The notes under the pieces were generated by a model. The model made no database searches, was not told the DNA's origin, and saw only the letters and a list, made by a program, of their open reading frames with translations. From Extensimonas perlucida (lineage in GTDB: Bacteria; Pseudomonadota; Gammaproteobacteria; Burkholderiales; Burkholderiaceae_C): a stretch of DNA of 49,387 nucleotides. The DNA lies in the NCBI RefSeq assembly GCF_007655255.1, contig NZ_VMYE01000025.1, positions 1 to 49,387 of the forward strand, given 5' to 3'. Both the position numbers and the translations under genes were made by a program. Shown one piece after another: positions 16,571-23,072 of this stretch (the first letter of the stretch is position 1; each line of letters begins with the position of its first letter).

Positions 16571-16588
16571 TGGAGCGGGCGATGGGAA
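16571..16588 (-). other. Attachment core: 3' end of tRNA-Gly
   Basis: The minus strand reads TTCCCATCGCCCGCTCCA, the T-stem/acceptor end and CCA of a tRNA-Gly. It lies 239 bp upstream of the integrase start, where ICEclc-type elements carry an 18-bp att core. The DNA to its right, where the tRNA body would have to lie, has no cloverleaf, so this is a duplicated core and not an intact tRNA gene. It therefore marks attP or an ICE-ICE junction. Confidence 0.75.
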
Positions 16589-16603
16589 CATCACGCCGCA
16601 CTC

Positions 16604-16626
16604 AACCCGTTGATTGATAACGGGTT
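16604..16626. terminator. Hairpin beside the att core
   Basis: AACCCGTT (16604-16611), a 7-nt loop and AACGGGTT (16619-16626) form a perfect 8-bp stem followed by TCTTCC. It lies between the likely outward promoter at 16657-16685 and the att core. It could be a weak terminator or attenuator for readthrough into int; the U-tract is short. Confidence 0.35.
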
Positions 16627-16656
16627 TCTTCCGTGAGCGCCACGGAATTAGACCAG

Positions 16657-16685
16657 ATTATGTACCAGCCCCACCTGCCCGGCAA
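16657..16685 (-). promoter_or_regulatory. Outward promoter toward att and integrase (Pcirc-like)
   Basis: On the minus strand TTGCCG (16685-16680), 17 bp, then CATAAT (16662-16657) make a plausible sigma70 promoter reading across the att core into int. In ICEclc an outward promoter at the end opposite int drives integrase expression only when the ends are joined, and this site is placed correctly for that role. It is read by eye only. Confidence 0.4.
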
Positions 16686-16751
16686 CCCGGGATCGTCTGC
16701 CATCGCCCAGCAACGTCCATGCACAGCCACCAGGCTCATGTCCAGATGCGC

Positions 16752-17456
16752 CTATAGGCCGAGACTGTGCTTCGCTGCGCCGAAGTTTGGGGCGTACTCC
16801 ACACCAACGTCCTCTAGATCGGCAGCGATTTCATCTTGAAGACGTCGGGTGTTCGGCGCGAAATACTCCTTCGTATTCGACGAGGCGAACACGATCGGCG
16901 CCACCAGCCCTGCGGAGCGAAGCTGGCCAGCCGCCTCGATATAGGCTTCGACGATCACGCAATCCTTCATTGATTCTTTACCCAGTCGGGCGGGAGCACG
17001 AGGTTCGTTGACTCGCTTGAACGCACGGCTGGCGACCCCATCGTTGTGCGGCACCACGCTGGCAACGTCCCGCCACCTGTTCAGCACTGTCCTGGCCCGC
17101 GCGACGTGTCCCTCAAGGTGGTCCAGCGGCAACATTCCCTGGGCACCGTAGGCCAAGGCCACTTCATGGATACGTTGAGCTTGTGCCCGGAACCTTGCCA
17201 AAGCGTTTCGAGCCTCTACCTCGACGCCAGCGACATGAGCAGCAAGCTCGATGGTCACCTGTTCTGCCATCAGAACAATCAGATCGGAGCCGGCCTCGGC
17301 TGCCGCAAGCAAGGCAAGCCCGGCGCTGGCATCGTGTGCTACCGCTGTTTCGCGCGTGATGTCACGGATGACGTCAAGGACGGTGCATGTATCCACGCAC
17401 AACACTGGCGCGTTTAAAGCAACCAAGTCGTCAATGACTGAAGTATTCAGGCTCAT
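16752..17456 (-). CDS. PIN-domain protein
   Basis: A 234-aa protein with the features of a PIN-fold ribonuclease: a first strand ending in an acidic residue (PVLCVDTCTVLDVIRD, D22), a second acidic site in the helix MAEQVTIEL (E65/E70), KDCVIVEAY (D165, E170) near the C-terminus and SSNTKEY (N194) on the last strand. It is longer than VapC toxins (~130 aa) and resembles the larger DUF4935-like PIN proteins. Its ATG overlaps the stop of the upstream gene (ATGA), so the two form an operon pointing toward the att core. A toxin or RNase effector role is inferred from the fold. It is the outermost gene at this end of the ICE. Confidence 0.6.
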   Translation of the reverse strand: MSLNTSVIDDLVALNAPVLCVDTCTVLDVIRDITRETAVAHDASAGLALLAAAEAGSDLIVLMAEQVTIELAAHVAGVEVEARNALARFRAQAQRIHEVALAYGAQGMLPLDHLEGHVARARTVLNRWRDVASVVPHNDGVASRAFKRVNEPRAPARLGKESMKDCVIVEAYIEAAGQLRSAGLVAPIVFASSNTKEYFAPNTRRLQDEIAADLEDVGVEYAPNFGAAKHSLGL

Positions 17457-18109
17457 GTATGCGACTGGTCATACTGTTCAAGCAGTCCGAGTGCGAATTC
17501 ATAGTCGATGGCCAAGTCCTGCGCCCGCCCTGCGGACCAGGCCTCCACCTCGACAAGCCACCGTGCCAATTGGTCACTATCCAGTCGTTTCGATGCACGG
17601 TGCGCGGCAATCAGGAACGCGTACCAGCGCTCCTTGTCCATGGGATGGGCCGCACCTGTGGACTTATTGGCGAGCCGCGAAAAGCGCCGCAGGGCTGCTG
17701 CCGGTTCGGCATCCAGCCAATCATCAAGAGTCTGGTTGGGAGAGGTCAGTTCGACGCCGAAACCGCCGGCCCGGGACGCCGGTTCCGCGACTTGGGCGAC
17801 GAAGTCGCGAAGAATCGCGTTGTACTTGTCAATACCAAGCTCACCGACGTTTCGCGGCACAATATTGGAAACCTTGTAGCCATCAGGCTCTTGCCACAGC
17901 ACCAGAGCCGATTCATCGACGTCGTCGAATGCAGATCGTACAAGCACGATCACATCGTCGTCGCCCATGTGTTGCTTGAGGTCTTCTTCCCGCTCAGCGT
18001 CGTGACGCCAAGAGCCACCCACCTGCGCGAGGATGCCACTGCGCATTGCGGTTGCTGTCTTGCCCCTGAGGTGAAGATGCTGGAAGACCGTGATCGGCTT
18101 TTCTGTCAT
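17453..18109 (-). CDS. Unrecognised partner of the PIN protein
   Basis: A 218-aa protein with no family I recognise. ATG 18109 is preferred over the TTG five codons upstream. It begins MTEKPITVFQHLHLRGKT and is soluble and acidic, without membrane segments or cysteine clusters. The first half looks alpha/beta (DDDVIVLVRSAF, SALVLWQEPDGYKVSNIV). The second half is helical and tryptophan-rich (WYAFLIAAHRASKRL, ARWLVEVEAWSAG). It overlaps the PIN gene by 4 bp. The pair might be an antitoxin/toxin or sensor/nuclease module; neither is shown. Confidence 0.55.
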   Translation of the reverse strand: MTEKPITVFQHLHLRGKTATAMRSGILAQVGGSWRHDAEREEDLKQHMGDDDVIVLVRSAFDDVDESALVLWQEPDGYKVSNIVPRNVGELGIDKYNAILRDFVAQVAEPASRAGGFGVELTSPNQTLDDWLDAEPAAALRRFSRLANKSTGAAHPMDKERWYAFLIAAHRASKRLDSDQLARWLVEVEAWSAGRAQDLAIDYEFALGLLEQYDQSHT

Positions 18110-18124
18110 TTCGGTTGCCCGCAA

Positions 18125-18624
18125 TAGAACTGTTGATGTTCTGAAACTTGTCGGTAAATCGATGGCATTCGCCTGTCATTCTTTCTTGATCTGAACGAAG
18201 ACCCGTGCCGTCTGGCTCGAAGCCTCATCGTTGCCCGTCGAGACGGCGTCGCCGCGCCTGGTGCCACCCGAACCGCGTCTGCTGAAAGACCCTCGGCGTC
18301 TGACATGCGGGTGATGCCCAGACTTGAAAGCACGTAGACCGAATGCGTCTTTCGCCGCGATGGCATCTGTAGCAAAACCTCACCACCAAGCCTCCCCGCC
18401 TCGGGCGAGAAACATCTTGAAGCATACCGCCACGCAGAGGCTCGGTGTTGGTGGACAAGGTGCCACATCGACTGGTTGCTGGGGTGAGCATTGCAGCCAT
18501 TCGCCGTCACTACAACCTTTCCACAAGCCAAGTCGCCACCGCTCCGCGCCGCGAAGGTGTGGATGGCGTCGACCAGACCACGAGAAAAGCCGATGTCCTG
18601 AACCCGTTCACCAGGGAGTAGCCC
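18125..18624. other. 500-bp spacer before the parA module
   Basis: No convincing gene is present. The longest frame here (minus, 18531-18106) has erratic composition and no ribosome-binding site. A GCCGTC/GACGGC inverted repeat lies near 18208-18245. The regulatory region for the gene at 18625 should be here, but I cannot pick a clear promoter. Confidence 0.45.
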
Positions 18625-19386
18625 ATGAGAAAGTCATCTTCTTCCGGCGCCCAAGCCAAGGTCTTCTATCGTCCGATCGAGGCGGCCATCCAGTGGGCGG
18701 GACTGTCACGCTTCGAGCGCCGTATCCTTGATATTGCCGAAGGGATGAACAGGCTGCCGGAGCACGCTGCGCTGGCGCGCTGGCCACAGCTTCGCCTGAA
18801 CGCGGAACGGATCTACGACGCACTGGTGCATCTCGACCTTCCCTACGGCAAGGATGGCCTCACGAGCAACGATCCCGCCTTGCTCGATGATCCTGGCCTC
18901 ACGATCCGCCACGTCGATCTGAAGGCATGGATGATCCGTTTCTATCCCGACCAGCGACCGGCCTTCCTGTTCGATGCCTTCGAGCGTCACCTGCATCCGG
19001 CCGTCAGTGTCGATGCCGTGCAGGCACTGGTCATGGATCGCGAGGCGTTGAAGCTCCAGCTTGCCGACAAGGTGCAAGCCTGGGACGCGCTCTATGAGCA
19101 GTTCCAGACGCTCAGCCAGGAGCACCAGGCGCGCACGGAGCGCGAGAAGCGGTCCGGGACGCCGGGCGCCCGCAGTGAATCCACCTACCTGAACATCGTT
19201 GGCGGTCTTCTGACCCTGCTGTTGGGCAAGTCACCCAATGGCGTTCCCTATTCGTCTTTCGAGACGCTGGAATCGGTCATCAATGCGCTGGTTGCCCATT
19301 ACGGCGACAAATCCGGAATCAGCGAGCGAACGCTGTGGGCGAAGTTTTCGGCAGCCAAGCGTCATCTCGCTACCCAGGACCGCTGA
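18625..19386 (+). CDS. Conserved ICE protein upstream of alpA/parA
   Basis: A 253-aa soluble protein at the head of the maintenance module; similar genes lie in the same place in related ICEs, but I know of no defined function. ATG 18625 follows GGGAG at 7 bp. The N-terminal third is helical (AIQWAGLSRFERRILDIAEGM, residues ~16-35). The middle is rich in E, Q and A and could form a coiled coil (around 125-180). The last 70 residues have a small hydrophobic stretch (YLNIVGGLLTLLLGKS) and a helical end (LESVINALVAHYG, SERTLWAKFSAAKRHL). In ICEclc the gene before parA is the regulator inrR; I see no evidence for or against equivalence. Confidence 0.6.
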   Translation: MRKSSSSGAQAKVFYRPIEAAIQWAGLSRFERRILDIAEGMNRLPEHAALARWPQLRLNAERIYDALVHLDLPYGKDGLTSNDPALLDDPGLTIRHVDLKAWMIRFYPDQRPAFLFDAFERHLHPAVSVDAVQALVMDREALKLQLADKVQAWDALYEQFQTLSQEHQARTEREKRSGTPGARSESTYLNIVGGLLTLLLGKSPNGVPYSSFETLESVINALVAHYGDKSGISERTLWAKFSAAKRHLATQDR

Positions 19387-19388
19387 CT

Positions 19389-19417
19389 GCAAGTGCAGAC
19401 GGCGTGTCTGCACTTGC
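19389..19417. repeat. 12-bp perfect inverted repeat between the first module gene and alpA
   Basis: GCAAGTGCAGAC (19389-19400), a 5-base loop and GTCTGCACTTGC (19406-19417) form a perfect 12-bp stem immediately after the stop at 19386. No U-run follows, so it is not a standard terminator. It could be an operator (AlpA or ParA/ParB are near) or an RNA processing/stability hairpin. Confidence 0.6.
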
Positions 19418-19496
19418 GGTGACCGCGCGGGAACCGCGCTATTGAATACGGGGCACTTCCATCACCGCCGCTACACAGCGCCAAGGAGTGTCCCTC

Positions 19497-19715
19497 GTGA
19501 CTGCCCAGACCATCGCCACCGCGACGCCGAACGATCACCGCATCCTGCGCCGCGCGGAAGTCGAGGCCAAGACCGGCTTCAAACGCGCCCACATCTACAA
19601 CCTGATCAAGGAGGGCAAGTTTCCTAAGCCCCTGCGCCTCGGGGTACGCGCCATCGGATGGGATTCGGTGGAGATCGATCAGTGGATCACCGATCGACTC
19701 AGGGAGCGGGCGTGA
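19497..19715 (+). CDS. alpA: AlpA-family DNA-binding regulator
   Basis: A 72-aa AlpA/excisionase-like protein with a winged HTH: ILRRAEVEAKTGFKRAHIYNL, then KEGKFPKPLRLGVRAIGWDS and EIDQWITDRL. GTG 19497 is chosen because AAGGAG lies 9 bp upstream; the GTG at 19488 would sit directly against it. AlpA proteins activate or repress ICE and P4-prophage integrase and maintenance genes or act as recombination directionality factors. Here the gene precedes parA by 41 bp and is probably co-transcribed with it. The integrase is far away in linear sequence but close in the circular form. Confidence 0.85.
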   Translation: MTAQTIATATPNDHRILRRAEVEAKTGFKRAHIYNLIKEGKFPKPLRLGVRAIGWDSVEIDQWITDRLRERA

Positions 19716-19756
19716 GCCCGCGCCCCCCCGGAATCCCTTCCACGAGGAGTCGCACC

Positions 19757-20623
19757 ATGCAGGTGGTATCCATCATTTCGACCAAGGGTGGCGTCGGCAA
19801 GACGACCACCGCAGCGAACCTGGGCGGCTTCATCGCCGATGCGGGACTGCGCGTGCTGCTGCTGGACCTGGACGTACAGCCCACCTTGTCGAGCTACTTC
19901 ACGCTCGGCACGCATGCGCCTGCCGGCATCTATGAGATGCTGGCCTTCAATGAGCAGCGTATCGAGCAATTGGCTTCGCAGACCGCTGTGGCGGGTCTCG
20001 ACCTGGTGGTGTCGAACGACCATCGCGGCGAACTGAACACACTGCTGCTGCACGCACCCGACGGTCGGCTACGCCTGCGTCACCTGCTCCCCGCGCTGGC
20101 GTCGCACTACGACCTGCTGCTGATCGATACCCAGGGAGCGCGCAGTGTGCTGCTGGAAATGGCGGTACTGGCCTCCAGTCTGGCGCTGTCACCGGTGACG
20201 CCGGAAATCCTGGCGGCGCGTGAGCTGAGGCGCGGCACGCTGCAACTGATCGAGGACATCGCTCCGTATCGGCACCTCGGCATCGAGCCGCCACCGCTGC
20301 GCTTGCTCATCAACCGTGTGCATCCGGTTTCGTCGAACGCCCGACTGATCCAGCAGGCCCTGCGACAAGTGTTCCAGGCGCACGCTGGCATACAGGTCCT
20401 GAGCACCGACGTCCCGGCCATTGAAGCCTACCCACGTGCCGCAACACGGGGGCTGCCAGTGCATCGCGTCGAATACCGGCAACCAGTGGGCCGTACTGCG
20501 CCTGCGGCGTTGGAGACGATGCGTGCGCTGGCTGGCGAGCTGTTCCCGGCATGGCGGGAGCGCTTTGCATGCGTTACCGGCAGAGGCCGCGCAGGAGGAG
20601 CCAGTCATGGCGATCGGGCATGA
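19757..20623 (+). CDS. parA: ParA-family partition ATPase
   Basis: A 288-aa ParA/Soj-type ATPase with a deviant Walker A motif STKGGVGKTT (residues 8-17), a Walker A'-like LLLDLDVQPT (~35-44) and Walker B LLLIDTQG (~116-123). It lacks the long N-terminal HTH of plasmid P1-type ParA. ATG 19757 follows GAGGAG. It works with ParB in segregating or maintaining the excised ICE. In ICEclc, parA with the following small gene (shi) also slows growth of transfer-competent cells. The next gene starts inside its 3' end (overlap 17 bp). The last 20 residues differ in style from core ParA, as expected for an overlap zone. Confidence 0.92.
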   Translation: MQVVSIISTKGGVGKTTTAANLGGFIADAGLRVLLLDLDVQPTLSSYFTLGTHAPAGIYEMLAFNEQRIEQLASQTAVAGLDLVVSNDHRGELNTLLLHAPDGRLRLRHLLPALASHYDLLLIDTQGARSVLLEMAVLASSLALSPVTPEILAARELRRGTLQLIEDIAPYRHLGIEPPPLRLLINRVHPVSSNARLIQQALRQVFQAHAGIQVLSTDVPAIEAYPRAATRGLPVHRVEYRQPVGRTAPAALETMRALAGELFPAWRERFACVTGRGRAGGASHGDRA

Positions 20624-20855
20624 ACTGGCCCGCGGCCATGCGCGGCTACGCGCGCTGATCGAGTTCGCGCTGGGCGAAGGTTGGCACGTGAAACGCACGC
20701 GCGGCGGGCACCTGATGTTCACCAAGCCCGGCTGCGCCGCGATCTATACCAGCTCGACTGCGAGCGATCACCGCGCCAGCCGCAACGCACGCGCGCAGCT
20801 TCGCCGCGCCGATCGACAGGCACTGACGGCATCTCGGGAGAGCAGCGATGGCTGA
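20607..20855 (+). CDS. Shi-like/HicA-like small protein between parA and parB
   Basis: This 82-aa protein starts at an ATG with AGGAGG 8 bp upstream, inside the end of parA. The core GWHVKRTRGGHLMFTKPG and following ASRNARAQLRRADR resemble the HicA fold (small dsRNA-binding-like RNases), with the histidine after the GG in the position of the catalytic His. In ICEclc the gene in this place is shi, required with parA for growth inhibition of transfer-competent cells. Equivalence is by position and size and was not tested. No HicB-like antitoxin is next to it; parB follows with an 8-bp overlap. Confidence 0.65.
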   Translation: MAIGHELARGHARLRALIEFALGEGWHVKRTRGGHLMFTKPGCAAIYTSSTASDHRASRNARAQLRRADRQALTASRESSDG

Positions 20856-22491
20856 TCCGACGCCGCAGGACATGGCCACCAAGCTGCTGGCCAAGGGCTT
20901 CGAACGCAACGGTCCTTCGGCCGCGGCGTTGACCGACCCCATCGCCGACACACCGATGGTGGTGACGCTGGACGAGCTGCGCCCCTATGAACATGACCCA
21001 CGCGTGACGCGCAACCCGGCCTACGAGGAAATCAAGACCTCGATCCGCGAGCGCGGGCTGGACGCACCGCCTGCGATCACGCGCCGGCCGGGCGAGGCGC
21101 ACTACATCATCAGGAACGGTGGCAATACGCGGCTGGCGATCCTGCGCGAATTGTGGAGCGAAACCAAGGAAGAACGCTTTTTCCGCATCGCGTGCCTGTT
21201 CCGCCCGTGGCCGGCGCGCGGCGAAATCGTGGCGCTGACCGGGCATCTGGCCGAGAACGAGCTGCGTGGCGGGCTGACCTTCATCGAGCGGGCGTTGGGC
21301 ATCGAGAAGGCGCGCGAGTTCTACGAGCAGGAAAGCGGCCAGGCACTGTCGCAGAGCGAACTCGCGCGGCGGCTGACTGCCGACGGTTATCCGGTGCCGC
21401 AGTCGCACATCAGCCGCATGAACGATGCGGTGCGCTACCTGCTGCCGGCGATCCCGACGCTGTTGTACGGCGGACTGGGCCGGCATCAGGTGGACCGGCT
21501 CGCGGTGCTGCGCAAGGCGTGCGAGCGCACCTGGGAGCGGCGTGCGCTGGGCCGGCCGCTGACCGTGGACTTCGCTTCGCTGTTTCAGGATGTGCTGTCG
21601 CAGTTCGACACGCGGCCGGAGGGCTTCTCGCCCCAGCGCGTGCAGGACGAACTGGTGGGTCAGATGGCCGAGCTGCTGGAAGCGGACTACGACACGCTGG
21701 CATTGGAGGTCGATGACAGCGAAAGCCGTCAGCGAGCATTGACCAGCGAGCCGGTCGCGCCGAACCCGGCAACGCCTGTCGCACCTGCGGCGCCAGCCAT
21801 CACGCCGCAACTGCCGCCCGCGGCGCCAACGCCACGGGACACCTCGCCCGTCGCGCCACCGGCAGAGACACCCTCGGCACCACCTGCCGCTGCACCAAAC
21901 GCCCGGGACGGGCAGCGCGACGAGCGCCTGCAGGGGCACATCGTGACGCCGGCCCCGACCACCGAGCGCCTGCAGTCCATCCAGCGGATGGTCGCGGATC
22001 AGCTCGGCGACAAGCTACCCGACTTTGAGGCAGATGCGCTGCGTGCGATCCCGGTGCAGGTTGGCGGGCTCTTTCCCATCTCGGATGTCTGGTACATCGA
22101 GCCGGGCCTGGACGTGCCGGATCGCCTGCGTGTGCACATCGCGCAGTTCGCGCGCGAAATCGGCGAGGAAGCGGCGGTCGCCGACCACATCGAGGCCAGC
22201 GTCGGCGGCATCGGCTTCGTCTGCGCGGCGCCGGTTGTGGGCCAGGCGAAGGCGCTGCCGGCGTTCGCGCGGGCGGTGCTGACCCTGCTGCATGTGCTGA
22301 GTGCGGCGCCGCCCTCCGCGAACGGAGTGGACCGCGCGCGGCTGGCCGACGAGCTGGCTGCGCTGCTGCATGGCCATGGCGGCTCGGCTACACGCCTGAG
22401 CGATGCTGCGCTGGTGAAGCTGTTCCGTCTGCTGCGCCTGGCGCGCCGGCTGCTGGATCTGGAAGCCGGCGTAGCGAGCCAGGATTCCTGA
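20848..22491 (+). CDS. parB: ParB family protein (PFGI-1 type)
   Basis: A 547-aa ParB of the PFGI-1/TIGR03764 type. The ParB/Spo0J N-terminal domain (residues ~35-120: VTLDELRPYEHDPRV, NGGNTRLAILREL) is followed by an HTH region (LSQSELARRLTADGYPVPQSH, ~165-190). After a proline/alanine-rich linker (~290-365) comes a C-terminal domain specific to this family. Chromosomal ParB is about 300 aa, so the extra length is family-typical. The arginine-rich CTPase signature of Spo0J (GERRxRA) is replaced by NGGNTRLAI, as in other ICE ParBs. Its binding site is unknown; the three palindromes at 24263, 25298 and 27262 are candidates. Confidence 0.9.
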   Translation: MADPTPQDMATKLLAKGFERNGPSAAALTDPIADTPMVVTLDELRPYEHDPRVTRNPAYEEIKTSIRERGLDAPPAITRRPGEAHYIIRNGGNTRLAILRELWSETKEERFFRIACLFRPWPARGEIVALTGHLAENELRGGLTFIERALGIEKAREFYEQESGQALSQSELARRLTADGYPVPQSHISRMNDAVRYLLPAIPTLLYGGLGRHQVDRLAVLRKACERTWERRALGRPLTVDFASLFQDVLSQFDTRPEGFSPQRVQDELVGQMAELLEADYDTLALEVDDSESRQRALTSEPVAPNPATPVAPAAPAITPQLPPAAPTPRDTSPVAPPAETPSAPPAAAPNARDGQRDERLQGHIVTPAPTTERLQSIQRMVADQLGDKLPDFEADALRAIPVQVGGLFPISDVWYIEPGLDVPDRLRVHIAQFAREIGEEAAVADHIEASVGGIGFVCAAPVVGQAKALPAFARAVLTLLHVLSAAPPSANGVDRARLADELAALLHGHGGSATRLSDAALVKLFRLLRLARRLLDLEAGVASQDS

Positions 22492-22508
22492 GCGCAGGAG
22501 GCTTCCGC

Positions 22509-23069
22509 ATGTCGGCACCGCACCCACTCAACCAAGCCGTGATCGCTCAGGCCCTGCATGACTTGCGCAACGGCCAGTTGCGCCGCTGCAAGGCCATGGG
22601 CTTCGGCGAGGAAGAGCTGGATGCGCTGAAGCACCCCGAACTCGTGAGCATGCTGGTGAATGCCACGGTATCGTGGTGTTCGGTGTCGGTGAACCGGGAT
22701 GTGTTGAAGCGGCTGCTGAGCCAGATGCACGACGTGGAGCGGGAGATCGCCACGGTGGACCGCATGCTGCGCCTGGGAGCGAGCACGGAGATGGTCAGCA
22801 AGTTCTACGGCCTCACGCATCAGGAAGTGGCGCTGCGCCGCGACATCCTTGGGCTGCCCAAGCGCAAGGGCCGGCATCCGGTGCTCGACGAGGCACAGGA
22901 CGTGATCTTGTGGGAGCGCTGGAAGGCCGGCGTCACCGAGCGCCATATCGCCCTGTCCGACGACATGGCGATGCTGGCGCTGACCATGGACCTGGCCGAG
23001 GCGTTGAGCCTGCCGATGTCGGTGGTGTGGGCGGCGATACGGAACTGGATCGACCAGGGGCTGGTGTAG
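22509..23069 (+). CDS. DUF2857 domain protein
   Basis: A 186-aa DUF2857 protein, a constant member of the ICE maintenance block between parB and the STY4528-type replication gene. It is helical, with a probable HTH near residues 98-120 (GASTEMVSKFYGLTHQEVALRRD) and a second helical DNA-binding-like segment after residue 125 (LDEAQDVILWERWKAGVTERHI). Related to FlhC-like or transcriptional regulators by shape only. ATG 22509 has GCAGGAGG upstream. It lies 17 bp after parB and 3 bp before the next gene, hence in the same operon. It probably regulates or assists ICE replication. Confidence 0.85.
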   Translation: MSAPHPLNQAVIAQALHDLRNGQLRRCKAMGFGEEELDALKHPELVSMLVNATVSWCSVSVNRDVLKRLLSQMHDVEREIATVDRMLRLGASTEMVSKFYGLTHQEVALRRDILGLPKRKGRHPVLDEAQDVILWERWKAGVTERHIALSDDMAMLALTMDLAEALSLPMSVVWAAIRNWIDQGLV

Positions 23070-23072
23070 GCC

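Larger units (their letters stand above)
1..16588. mobile_element. ICE, integrase-proximal portion (transfer genes to attachment core)
   Basis: The gene order TIGR03757-TIGR03756-TIGR03755-small membrane protein-TraG-DUF3742-TraI-integrase is the distal half of PFGI-1/ICEclc-family elements. It ends at an 18-bp tRNA-Gly 3'-end sequence at 16571-16588. AbiE and the GTPase/SEC-C pair are accessory inserts within it. The left end lies outside the window. Confidence 0.85.

Noticed and set aside
16571-16660. Intact tRNA-Gly gene at the att core
   Set aside because: Only the 18-bp 3' end is present. The adjacent DNA cannot form D and anticodon arms, so it is a duplicated core.
18106-18531. 141-codon minus-strand frame in the spacer before the parA module
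   Set aside because: No ribosome-binding site, irregular composition and no recognisable motif; it overlaps the start of the gene at 18109.
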